A program made the position numbers and the translations under genes. Below are positions 9,010 to 16,797 of a stretch of DNA of 64,000 bases, piece by piece (the stretch's first letter is position 1; each line of letters opens with the position of its first letter). The notes beneath the pieces are model-generated. The model ran no database searches. It was not told the DNA's origin and saw nothing but the letters and a program-made list of their open reading frames with translations. Source of the DNA: Acinetobacter brisouii CIP 110357. Lineage in GTDB: Bacteria > Pseudomonadota > Gammaproteobacteria > Pseudomonadales > Moraxellaceae. The stretch covers positions 104,105 to 168,104 of the forward strand of contig NZ_KI530764.1 in assembly GCF_000488275.1 (NCBI RefSeq), given 5' to 3'.

Positions 9010-10209
9010 TTAGTAACCGCTGGCTTCAAACAGCATATGCACATCGCTAATCACGCCTTCTTTAAAGCCACCCTCGCAGTAACATAAGTAAAAGTCCCAC
9101 ATTCGAATAAAGTTTTCATCAAATCCGAGATTTAAAACCTGATCTTTTACGGCAAGAAAACGCTCACGCCAATGATGGATAGTTTGGGCATAACTCAAGC
9201 CGATATCATCTAACTGTTTCAAACGCAGCTTTTGTTCTGAAGCTGTCTGGGTCAGCACACTGATACAAGGAATAAAACTGCCTGGGAAAATATAGCGTTT
9301 AATAAAATCAACGGTTCTGAGCGCTTTTTGATAACGTGCATCTTCAATTGTAATGGCCTGAATGAGTGCCAAACCTTTCGGTTTGAGTAACTCACGACAT
9401 TTTTGAAAATATGTTGGAAGATACTGCTCGCCTACCGCTTCAATCATTTCAATCGAAACCAATTTATCGTACTTGCCTTCCAATAGACGGTAGTCTTTCA
9501 ATTGTACATCGATCCGATGGCTTAACCCGGCAGCATGGACACGGGTAATAGCTTCTTGATATTGCGCTTCAGAGATTGTAATGGTCGTGACTTTACAGCC
9601 ATATTGTTGTGCTGCATATATGGCAAAACCGCCCCATCCGCTCCCGATTTCCACCAAATGATCTAAAGGTTTTAATTGTAATTTCTGACAAATCAACTCT
9701 TTTTTTAATTCCGAAGCAGCATCTAATGACATGGTTTCATGTTCAAATACAGCGCTGGAATACATCAGTGAATCATCTAAGAACAGTTTGAAAAAATCAT
9801 TACTTAAATCATAGTGTTCGGCAATATTTTTGCGACTACCACTGATACTATTTTTACGAGTTTTATACCAGTTTTTCAGTACAAACTGACTCACTTGAGC
9901 AAGCGCGTTTTGGTTGAGTTTGTCTAGAATCTCGCGATTACGGGCCAGAATTTGCACAAGTTCTACCAATTGGTCACTTTGCCAGTCTCCGCGAATATAT
10001 CCTTCGGCAGCACCTAAAACACCATGTTTAAAGATTAACTCGATGAGTTCAGGATTATGCACCTCTACGATGGCATGCAAATCCGAAGCCTCTCCGACTG
10101 TGCCATTCCAAACTCCACGAAAACTGATCTGTCCATGCCGCAATTTAAGTAGGCTTCTCAACAAAAAAGGCAGCGAATCTTGCTCACCATAAAGAAATGC
10201 TTTCATCAT
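9010..10209 (-). CDS. Cyclopropane-fatty-acyl-phospholipid synthase-like methyltransferase
   Basis: A 399-residue protein with full Cfa-like architecture: an N-terminal lipid-binding region of about 110 residues, the YDLSNDFFKLFLD segment, motif I VEIGSGWGGFAIYAA, then SIEMIEAVGEQYL and a C-terminal region ending in YCEGGFKEG. Classic enzymes transfer a methylene group from SAM to cis double bonds of phospholipid acyl chains at the inner-membrane surface. This class, found beside FAD amine-oxidase-like and DUF1365 genes, includes relatives such as Rhodobacter UfaM that methylate rather than cyclopropanate. The sequence alone does not distinguish these. Two ATGs (10209, 10206) are possible; AAGGAT lies upstream. 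Six bases separate it from the DUF1365 gene. Confidence 0.9.
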   Translation of the reverse strand: MMKAFLYGEQDSLPFLLRSLLKLRHGQISFRGVWNGTVGEASDLHAIVEVHNPELIELIFKHGVLGAAEGYIRGDWQSDQLVELVQILARNREILDKLNQNALAQVSQFVLKNWYKTRKNSISGSRKNIAEHYDLSNDFFKLFLDDSLMYSSAVFEHETMSLDAASELKKELICQKLQLKPLDHLVEIGSGWGGFAIYAAQQYGCKVTTITISEAQYQEAITRVHAAGLSHRIDVQLKDYRLLEGKYDKLVSIEMIEAVGEQYLPTYFQKCRELLKPKGLALIQAITIEDARYQKALRTVDFIKRYIFPGSFIPCISVLTQTASEQKLRLKQLDDIGLSYAQTIHHWRERFLAVKDQVLNLGFDENFIRMWDFYLCYCEGGFKEGVISDVHMLFEASGY

Positions 10210-10215
10210 GAGGTA

Positions 10216-11001
10216 TTAATCCTTATTTTTCTTTGGGTGACGGTAAAATGGAACTTTTTTCCACCACAACTGAAAGGCTTGTATATAGATTGAAGCCATC
10301 ATTTTAAAAGGTCCAAGGCTATGTCTCAGAGCATAATGATGTTGTTGTGAAGGAAATGTGATTGGATTCAAACGAAAGCGCATGGTGGCATCAAAGATCT
10401 GTTTTCCTGTTTCAAACAGCTGCATATGAATGACATTTAACGTCTCAGAAAAATTAAATCGCCAACGGTAATCCAATTCCATCGGCATAAACGGTGAAAC
10501 ATGAAATGATTTTTGGAAATTAAACTCAAAACCTTGGAAATCACCATGTGACATGAGCTGGTTGCGACAGTCATGCAGGTAAACCTTTCTCTCGTTCCAT
10601 GGAGTATTGGTAATTTCACTCAAAATAAATGCTGGCTGCTTTTGTTCTTGATCAAAAATAAAATAAAATACCACCGAATTAAATCGAAAACCCAGACAGC
10701 GTGGCAAAGCCAGTATGCGTATTTGTGAAGCTGGAGATAACGCGACATTCGCATATTGCAGTACAGCTTTTTGTACTTTTTCTCTGATTGTGCCGTGGTA
10801 GGCGGTTAAAAAATCTGTGGCATACAAATTGAGTATGTTCCAGCGATGTGAAGACCACAGCCATGAATTGGCGGTTATTGTTTCAAGTTGATCTGGATCA
10901 AACCACAGATAGTTTAATTTAGACTCAAAAGCATGTTGTTTGGGCGCATAACGCCTATGACGTATAGTGGCCTCTGCGATTGCAAGCGAAGTATTCAACA
11001 T
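10216..11001 (-). CDS. DUF1365 family protein
   Basis: A 261-residue cytoplasmic protein of the DUF1365 family; segments such as RHRRYAPKQHAFESKLNYLWFDPD at the N-terminus and FNSVVFYFIFD in the middle are typical. It has no signal peptide and no recognised catalytic motif. DUF1365 genes nearly always sit between an FAD amine-oxidase-like gene and a CFA-like gene, as here, so a role in the same lipid modification is well supported by context, but its biochemical activity is not established. Start ATG 11001 is preceded by GGAGTG eight bases upstream. Confidence 0.87.
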   Translation of the reverse strand: MLNTSLAIAEATIRHRRYAPKQHAFESKLNYLWFDPDQLETITANSWLWSSHRWNILNLYATDFLTAYHGTIREKVQKAVLQYANVALSPASQIRILALPRCLGFRFNSVVFYFIFDQEQKQPAFILSEITNTPWNERKVYLHDCRNQLMSHGDFQGFEFNFQKSFHVSPFMPMELDYRWRFNFSETLNVIHMQLFETGKQIFDATMRFRLNPITFPSQQHHYALRHSLGPFKMMASIYIQAFQLWWKKVPFYRHPKKNKD

Positions 11002-11022
11002 TTGATCACTCCATGCAGATCA

Positions 11023-12285
11023 TCATAATTTTTTCAAATAATCTACTACACGTGCAGCACTTCGAGCGCCATCTTCATGAAAACCCCATCCCCAGTAAGC
11101 GCCACAATAAGAGCTACGATTTAGCCCTTGCAGTTCATGCCAGCGAGATTGAGCCTGAATCGCCTTTTGATCAAAAACAGGATGACGGTAATACCGTTGC
11201 ACCAATATCTTTGCTGGATGGATATCCATATTTGGATTTAAGGTTGCGAAGATTTGCTCTTTGCATTTGAGATTCTGCAAATTATTCATCCAGTAGGTAA
11301 AACCATAATGGATTGCTGGTGAATCAGTGAATTTACTTTTAGCTGGTGTGACATGCACATGCCAACTTGCCCACTGTGAACGTTGTTTCGGCATAATCGA
11401 TGTATCATGATGAACCACCATATGGTTATCTTGATACTTAAAGTTTTGTAAAATTTCTTGTTCTAAATCAGTTGGATCTTTTAATAATTTTAGACTGTCA
11501 TCTGCGTGACTGGCAAAAATCACCCAGTCAAAAACTTGAACGCCTGTATCTGTTTCTAGCAGTACATGGTCTGTATGTCGACTCACGTTTTTAATCTCTA
11601 GATTTTTCCATTGAATTGAGGGACATTGCTGTTGAATCGCGCGAATATAACGATTTGAGCCATTCTTTACAGTCTGCCATTGCGGACGTTCTTTTAACTG
11701 TAGCATTCGATGATGCTGGAAAAAGCTCACCACAAACTTATACGGAATATTACCGACCTGATCGACAGGTGTTGACCACAACGCACCACACATCGGGTAT
11801 AGATGTTCTTGACGAAATTCCTCTGAATAACCGTGTTGGTTTAAATAGGCTTCTATCGTCATTTCAGGGTCATGATTGATCACAGATCGTGCTTTATTAT
11901 CTTGATAAAAGCGTAATAAATCTGCCAACATACGCCGAAATTTTTTGTTGAAAAAGTTTTGTGGGCGAGTCAGTAAAGACCATTTTTTGGAAGGGTTGTA
12001 TTGTAATCCCGTCACATGATTATTGACTGAAAAACTCATGTCACTGGACTGGGCATCAACGCCAAGCTGGGCCAACATCTCACTAAATAATGGATAATTG
12101 TAGTCATTGAATACAATAAAACCACTGTCAACCGTAATCGCCTGCCCCTCTATTTCAAAATGATGGGTATCGGTATGCCCACCAAAATAAGTATTTTTTT
12201 CAAAGACGGTTACTTCATGTTGAGCTGACAGTTTCCATGCAGCATAAAGCCCAGAAATACCCGAACCTATGATTGCAATTTTCAT
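11023..12285 (-). CDS. FAD-dependent oxidoreductase (amine-oxidase-like, lipid-associated)
   Basis: A 420-residue flavoprotein. The N-terminal Rossmann motif IIGSGISGLYAAWKL binds the ADP part of FAD, followed by an acidic residue in VFEKN. The segment SGFIVFNDYNYP and the C-terminal GAYWGWGFHEDGARSA are typical of the NAD/FAD-binding proteins annotated as cyclopropane-associated amine oxidoreductases. In Rhodobacter, UfaD from this general group introduces a second double bond into methylated fatty acids. Whether this protein does so is inference. The start at ATG 12285, preceded by GGGGAT, overlaps the desaturase stop by four bases; a longer upstream frame lies entirely inside the desaturase gene and is rejected. 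Confidence 0.88.
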   Translation of the reverse strand: MKIAIIGSGISGLYAAWKLSAQHEVTVFEKNTYFGGHTDTHHFEIEGQAITVDSGFIVFNDYNYPLFSEMLAQLGVDAQSSDMSFSVNNHVTGLQYNPSKKWSLLTRPQNFFNKKFRRMLADLLRFYQDNKARSVINHDPEMTIEAYLNQHGYSEEFRQEHLYPMCGALWSTPVDQVGNIPYKFVVSFFQHHRMLQLKERPQWQTVKNGSNRYIRAIQQQCPSIQWKNLEIKNVSRHTDHVLLETDTGVQVFDWVIFASHADDSLKLLKDPTDLEQEILQNFKYQDNHMVVHHDTSIMPKQRSQWASWHVHVTPAKSKFTDSPAIHYGFTYWMNNLQNLKCKEQIFATLNPNMDIHPAKILVQRYYRHPVFDQKAIQAQSRWHELQGLNRSSYCGAYWGWGFHEDGARSAARVVDYLKKL

Positions 12286-13256
12286 GAAAGATCCCCGTTT
12301 TTCAATTTTTTTGAACTGATATTGATTTCTGATAAATTGCGGCGGCTTGCTGCATAAATGCGTTTTGGAACAGGTTTTAAACCCCAAACTAAACCGAACC
12401 AAGACAGGATTTTTAACAAATAATAAGTCACATCAATCTGCCACCAGTAAAAACCCTGTCGGGTACTACCCGCATAAAAATGATGATTGTTATGCCATCC
12501 TTCACCTAAGGTCATGATAGAAAGCAATAGGTTATTCCGACTCTGATCCTGAGTATCAAAATCCCGCGAACCATATAAATGTGCCAAAGAATTGATACAT
12601 AATGTGGCATGAATCAAACATACCGTTGAAATTACAAAACCCCACACCAGCAATTGGGGACCTGTTGTTTGAAAGTCTGGATACGCGAACGCTAACCATT
12701 CTCCCAAAGCATAAATGGCAGCAGCAGTGAATAAGACGATCGGGAGATTGAAGCGATCTAACCAGATTAACTCTGGATATTTAAGCCAATCCTTAACCAC
12801 TTCTTTGCGAATTTTAAAATTCTGATCATTCAGAAACCATCCCACATGGCTATACCAAAACCCATGCGTGGACGAATGTGGGTCGTTTTCTGTATCTGTA
12901 AAACGGTGATGATAACGATGATGTGCAGCCCACCATAAAGGGCCACGCTGAGCACTCATTGTGCCAATTAAGATAAAAATAAACTGAACGAATCTGGACG
13001 TTTGAAAAGTTTTATGTGACAAGTAACGATGAAAAAATGCGGTAATGGCAAACATTCTAATGACATAAAAAAACAGCATAAAGCATACTGCAAACTTAGA
13101 CACACCGACCCAAAATACTGCTAGACAGGCAATATGCAGCAGAATGAAAGGCAAAATGCGTAGCCACTGAATTTTATAAGCGCTGTTTGGATGCACGGGT
13201 TGTGTTTGTACATCACCTGACCAGCTGTCTATCCAGCGTAGAAAAAATTTAAACAT
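12282..13256 (-). CDS. Membrane fatty acid desaturase
   Basis: A 324-residue integral membrane di-iron desaturase of the acyl-CoA/acyl-lipid delta-9 type. The three histidine boxes are complete: HRYLSH at about 76-81, HHRYHH at about 112-117 and HNNHH near 255. Hydrophobic segments lie at about 32-70, 88-102 and 175-215. It should use O2 and electrons from a ferredoxin or cytochrome-type donor to introduce a cis double bond, supplying the unsaturated chain for the downstream methyltransferases. First gene of the minus-strand lipid operon; the promoter element at 13295-13327 lies 40-70 bases upstream, and GGAAG precedes the ATG. Another delta-9 desaturase elsewhere in the genome is likely, so this copy may be specialised. 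Confidence 0.92.
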   Translation of the reverse strand: MFKFFLRWIDSWSGDVQTQPVHPNSAYKIQWLRILPFILLHIACLAVFWVGVSKFAVCFMLFFYVIRMFAITAFFHRYLSHKTFQTSRFVQFIFILIGTMSAQRGPLWWAAHHRYHHRFTDTENDPHSSTHGFWYSHVGWFLNDQNFKIRKEVVKDWLKYPELIWLDRFNLPIVLFTAAAIYALGEWLAFAYPDFQTTGPQLLVWGFVISTVCLIHATLCINSLAHLYGSRDFDTQDQSRNNLLLSIMTLGEGWHNNHHFYAGSTRQGFYWWQIDVTYYLLKILSWFGLVWGLKPVPKRIYAASRRNLSEINISSKKLKNGDLS

Positions 13257-13294
13257 CGTTTCTTCCGGATTTTAAGTATTTCTTTGTGGGATTC

Positions 13295-13327
13295 ATTCTA
13301 GATATAGCAAAATGAAATTTATGTGAA
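13295..13327 (-). promoter_or_regulatory. Direct-repeat promoter element of the lipid operon
   Basis: Read on the minus strand: TTCACA (13327-13322), five bases, TTCATT (13316-13311), ten bases, TAGAAT (13300-13295). This matches the plus-strand element at 3980-4012 in hexamer sequence, 11-bp periodicity and distance to the presumed -10 box. The desaturase start codon lies about 38 bases downstream. Regulation by the OmpR-type regulator of the same locus is inferred. Confidence 0.6.
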
Positions 13328-13457
13328 GTAAATCTTTTTGATTTTATTCATACTATTATTCAGACTGAGAACAATAGCATGATCAATGGTGCTATTTTTG
13401 ATCAGATGTTCTAAATCATTCAGAAGCTGAACAGTCAGCGACGTTCCAACCGCCTTT

Positions 13458-13870
13458 GAGTTAGATGAAATAGCGAATTGGCACGGTGCTTATGAAGGTA
13501 AGCTATACCTTGAAAAATTCAAAATTGAAGCAGTGAAGCCAGTTATTGAGAAAAGTTAGTGTAGCTGAGGTTTAGACCGTATTAGGTATGACTACGCGCC
13601 TTATGCATGACAAACATTTTTAAACATCACAGTCTGAATACAGTCTGGCTGTAGTTTGCACAGTATACCGCTTACGTCATTATAGTGCTGTGGCTGAAAA
13701 TTTGTTTCTGTTATTAAAATGAGAAAGGATCAAGAAGAAATATATACCTCAAGAGCTGAAGCCAAGTCTGATATCTTTGAGTATATTCAGATGTTCTAAA
13801 ATTCAAAACACAGACATAGTTCTAATGGTCGGTGTTCTCGATGAGAGGATGAAAGGTCTATCAAAAGACA
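13458..13870 (+). pseudogene. Decayed IS3-family element (OrfA and OrfB fragments)
   Basis: Around 13500-13620, two shifted frames give EKFKIEAVKPVIEK and VSVAEV-stop-TVLGMTTR, matching the N-terminal helix-turn-helix of IS3-type OrfA. Around 13681-13850 the frames give AVAENLFLLLK-stop-ERIKKK, then YTSRAEAKSDIFEYIQMF and NSKHRHSSNG, the C-terminal part of the OrfB integrase core. Stops replace an expected Arg and Tyr codon, one base is missing near 13740, and the middle of the element is deleted. Bases near 13880 (TGTCTAAAATTTTAGTGG) resemble a right terminal repeat. Clearly inactive. It separates the lipid operon from the amidohydrolase pair. Confidence 0.75.
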
Positions 13871-14185
13871 GTGATGTGTGTCTAAAATTTTAGTGGTTAT
13901 TTGATAATAGTGGTGCAAAAATAAACAGAATCTCAAAGCTATATTGCCTATAGCGGTTTTTTTCAGACGGATGAAGAAAACCAGATTTGGACTCATTGCA
14001 GTTTCCAAATGGGCTAGAACAAGACCAACCACACGCAGTAAAAAATTAAAAGTAATGGACTTCAGTTGAGTAAAACAATCCAGATTATGTCTAAAGGCAA
14101 GAATGCGATGATTGATCTACATGGTGCAGAGCTGATCTAAAGACGTAAATCTTGTTGTTTCCGCTCATTGTTTAAGGATGATTTT
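13871..14185. other. Intergenic region left of the amidohydrolase
   Basis: About 300 bases between the IS3 remnant and the amidohydrolase start. Open frames on either strand are short and without known motifs, and the composition resembles decayed coding DNA. The only functional signal I see is AAGGA at 14173-14177 before the amidohydrolase ATG. Confidence 0.4.
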
Positions 14186-15445
14186 ATGAACCGTACAGCA
14201 GTAACAGCTATCTTAAAAAATCTGGATCAGCTCATGCCTGAACTGGAGAGCTTGTACAAAGACGTACACGCTCATCCTGAGTTGTCGATGCAGGAAACCC
14301 GAACAGCAGGGCTTGCCGCAGACTGGCTGCGCAAGGCAGGTTACGAGGTGACAACAGGTGTTGGGAAAACAGGCGTTGTCGGTCTTTTGCATAATGGTGA
14401 TGGCCCGACAATCATGTTACGTGCCGACATGGATGCCCTTCCGATCGAAGAAGCCACCAAACTTCCGTACGCCAGTACAGTCACGCAGATGGATAATCAA
14501 GGCAAGTCTGTACCTGTTGGGCATATGTGCGGTCATGATATGCATGTAACGTGGCTCGTCGGTGCTGCTGTTTTATTTGCCCAAGCTCGTGATGTCTGGA
14601 AAGGTACTTTGATGATCGTGTTTCAGCCGGGTGAAGAAACAGCTGAAGGGGCTAGAGCGATGATAGAAGATCGCCTGCTGCAACGTTTTCCAAAACCTGT
14701 GGTGGTGCTTGGTCAGCATGTCATGTTGGGGGCAGCTGGAGATATTGCAGGTAGCGCAGGCCCCATCACCTCAGCCGCAGATAGCTTGCAGATCAGACTG
14801 TTCGGTCGTGGTGCTCATGGCTCTATGCCACAAGCCGCCATTGATCCTGTTGTTATGGCTGCATCTACTGTTCTTCGACTGCAAACGATTGTGGCGCGCG
14901 AGGTGGCAGCAACCGAAGCAGCCGTGATCACCGTGGGTGTATTGCAGGCAGGGACAAAAGAAAACGTGATTCCTGACGAAGCAATCATCAAACTGAATGT
15001 TCGGACTTTTGACGAGGGAGTTCGCACACGCGTTTTAGCCGCGATTGAGAGAATCGTGAATGCAGAGGCAGAAGCTTCGGGAGCCCCACGCAAACCAGAG
15101 ATTACCCCACTGGATCAATATCCTCTCAATGTGAATGATGTGGACGCAAGTAATTGCGTTGCCGAAGCATTCCGTGCTTATTTTTCACCAGCACGCGTTC
15201 ACCACACTGGACCATCACCTGCGAGCGAAGATTTTGGCTGCTTTGCTACAGTTTGGCAGGTTCCATCGGTATTCTGGTTTGTTGGTGGTACAGATCCAGC
15301 GGCTTACGCCAAGGCAAAAGCCGAAGGAACATTAAACCAAATGCCAGTTAACCATAGTCCGTTATTTGCTCCAGTGTTGCATCCGACTTTGGAAACGGGT
15401 GTCGAAACTTTAGTCGTGGCAGCCCTTGCCTGGCTAACAACATAA
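14186..15445 (+). CDS. M20-family amidohydrolase (hippurate/N-acyl-amino-acid hydrolase type)
   Basis: A 419-residue cytoplasmic metallohydrolase of the M20D family that cleaves N-acyl amino acids or related amides. Metal-binding and catalytic elements are visible: HAHPELSMQE near 28-37, MRADMDALPIEE near 77-88, GHMCGHDMH at 112-120, the FQPGEE glutamate pair near 150, the dimerisation-domain GRGAHGSMPQ, and SEDFG near the C-terminus. ATG 14186 is preferred over TTG 14168 because AAGGA is eight bases upstream. It forms an operon with the following UPF0126 gene (18-base gap). The pair appears more GC-rich than its neighbours and adjoins an IS remnant, suggesting acquisition. Confidence 0.9.
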   Translation: MNRTAVTAILKNLDQLMPELESLYKDVHAHPELSMQETRTAGLAADWLRKAGYEVTTGVGKTGVVGLLHNGDGPTIMLRADMDALPIEEATKLPYASTVTQMDNQGKSVPVGHMCGHDMHVTWLVGAAVLFAQARDVWKGTLMIVFQPGEETAEGARAMIEDRLLQRFPKPVVVLGQHVMLGAAGDIAGSAGPITSAADSLQIRLFGRGAHGSMPQAAIDPVVMAASTVLRLQTIVAREVAATEAAVITVGVLQAGTKENVIPDEAIIKLNVRTFDEGVRTRVLAAIERIVNAEAEASGAPRKPEITPLDQYPLNVNDVDASNCVAEAFRAYFSPARVHHTGPSPASEDFGCFATVWQVPSVFWFVGGTDPAAYAKAKAEGTLNQMPVNHSPLFAPVLHPTLETGVETLVVAALAWLTT

Positions 15446-15463
15446 AAATCTGGGAGGCTTGGC

Positions 15464-16081
15464 ATGGATACGCTGCTCTTAGTGCTTGATCTGGTTGGGA
15501 CATTTGTCTTCGCGATTAGTGGAGCAATTGCAGGGGTAAAGCGACAGCTTGATCTTTTTGGAGTTCTTGTGCTTTCCTTTGTAGCAGGTAATTTCGGAGG
15601 AATTACCCGTGATGTGCTCATCGGGTCTGTGCCACCAAATGCCATTAATGATTGGCGTTATTTGGCAGCCTCCCTGCTGGCAGGTATCATCACCTTCTAT
15701 AGATCTTCGATCATCGACAAATTGAGCAGCCCCATGCTGATATTTGATGCGGCAGGGCTGGGGCTATTTGCTGTTGCTGGTACACAAAAAGCACTGACTT
15801 TTGGTTTAAACCCCGTCATGGCAACATTGTTGGGTATGCTGACAGGTATTGGTGGCGGAATGGTGCGTGACATTCTTTTAGCGGAAGTACCTACAGTGAT
15901 GCGTGCTGACGTTTATGCAACCGCAGCTCTAGCGGGTTCAAGTATTGTTGTCATCAGTCCCTTCCTCCATATTCCATCTACGGCTGCTACTACGGCTGGT
16001 GCATTGCTTTGTTTTGGGCTGCGTTTAATGGCGATTCGTCATGGCTGGCACTTGCCTATCGCCCAAAAACCCAAACAATAA
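15464..16081 (+). CDS. TRIC/UPF0126 family membrane protein (YicG/YadS-like)
   Basis: A 205-residue inner-membrane protein with about seven hydrophobic helices and an internal duplication. The two glycine-rich repeats are visible as AGNFGGITRDVLIG and TGIGGGMVRDILLAE, the signature of the bacterial trimeric intracellular cation channel/UPF0126 family. Some homologues act as cation channels and others have been linked to small-amino-acid transport. Co-transcription with an N-acyl-amino-acid hydrolase fits handling of the released amino acid, but this is inference. Start ATG 15464 follows GGGAGG. An intrinsic terminator comes immediately after the stop. Confidence 0.9.
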   Translation: MDTLLLVLDLVGTFVFAISGAIAGVKRQLDLFGVLVLSFVAGNFGGITRDVLIGSVPPNAINDWRYLAASLLAGIITFYRSSIIDKLSSPMLIFDAAGLGLFAVAGTQKALTFGLNPVMATLLGMLTGIGGGMVRDILLAEVPTVMRADVYATAALAGSSIVVISPFLHIPSTAATTAGALLCFGLRLMAIRHGWHLPIAQKPKQ

Positions 16082-16104
16082 AAAGAACCTGACGCAGGTT
16101 CTTT
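16082..16104 (+). terminator. Intrinsic terminator-like hairpin
   Basis: A perfect 10-bp stem AAAGAACCTG / CAGGTTCTTT with a three-base loop starts directly after the UPF0126 stop codon. The T run is short and lies within the stem, so efficiency is uncertain, but position and symmetry support transcription termination of the amidohydrolase operon. Confidence 0.7.
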
Positions 16105-16215
16105 AGATGAGAAATTGAAAATTTATTTTCTCAAATTCAATTGCATCAAATAAATACTTAGGTTATGTATAAGCATTTGTAAAGCAAATCAAACTCAACG
16201 AATTTTCTTGAATAT

Positions 16216-16500
16216 ATGGGAAATGGGAATAACTCGATGTTTAGTAATGTAAAAATGCTCGATGCTGATCTATCTCGTGTGATTGAAATGGCGTGGGAAG
16301 ATCGAACACCTTTTGAAGCAATTCAACGTGAGTATGGCTTAAATGAGCCTGCGGTGATTGAACTGATGCGCCAGAATTTAAAATCAAGCAGCTTTAAACT
16401 TTGGCGTAAGCGAGTCACAGGACGTAAAACCAAACACTTGCAGTTACGTTCAGCAGATGTCAGTCGCGCCTACTGTAGTCGTCAGTATAAGCACGCATGA
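16216..16500 (+). CDS. TIGR03643/DUF2805 family small protein
   Basis: A basic 94-residue protein, conserved but uncharacterised. The core DLSRVIEMAWEDRTPFEAI, then MRQNLKSSSFKLWRKRVTGRKTKH, matches the TIGR03643/DUF2805 family. The sequence suggests a helix-turn-helix-like fold with an Arg/Lys-rich tail that could bind nucleic acid. Two starts are possible: ATG 16216 or ATG 16237, which has a GGGA eight bases upstream and would give 87 residues; I keep the longer frame. It is a single gene followed by its own terminator. Confidence 0.8.
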   Translation: MGNGNNSMFSNVKMLDADLSRVIEMAWEDRTPFEAIQREYGLNEPAVIELMRQNLKSSSFKLWRKRVTGRKTKHLQLRSADVSRAYCSRQYKHA

Positions 16501-16511
16501 TCAGGTGATCT

Positions 16512-16551
16512 TAAGCCTGTACATTTTGTTCACGGGCTTATGCACTTTTTT
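16512..16551 (+). terminator. Intrinsic terminator
   Basis: The stem TAAGCCTGT / ACGGGCTTA (one G-U pair) with an 11-base loop is followed by a T run ending at 16551. It lies 11 bases after the stop of the TIGR03643 gene. Confidence 0.75.
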
Positions 16552-16660
16552 AGATGCACAGATGATTGAAGTAAAGAATGCCCTTATCCTTCAAATCAGT
16601 TTTTATTCTAAATAAAATAAATGCTTTAGTTGCAAGTCGCTGGATGGTATTTTTTACCTC

Positions 16661-16705
16661 ATAACATTTATAACATTCATAACATTCATAACATTCATAA
16701 CATGA
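16661..16705. repeat. 9-bp tandem repeat, five near-perfect units
   Basis: Five consecutive 9-base units with consensus ATAACATTC; the first ends in T and the last in GA, and three internal copies are identical. It lies in the 297-base gap between the small TIGR03643 gene and the convergent MFS transporter gene, which otherwise holds only the terminator at 16512. No gene is interrupted. Confidence 0.9.
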
Positions 16706-16797
16706 TCATGCTGAAATAATCTCGAAAAAGTGGATCTTATCTCTCATTTATTTTCAGTAAACATTGACTTGGATGCCTGAAAGTATGTGTCTATGAT

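Noticed and set aside
13796..14032. 78-codon minus-strand frame as a hypothetical gene
   Set aside because: It is antisense to the IS3 remnant region and has no ribosome binding site or family signal.
14815..15645. Minus-strand frames of about 90-113 codons opposite the amidohydrolase and UPF0126 genes
   Set aside because: Antisense shadows of well-supported genes, with low-complexity Ser/Thr/Ala composition.
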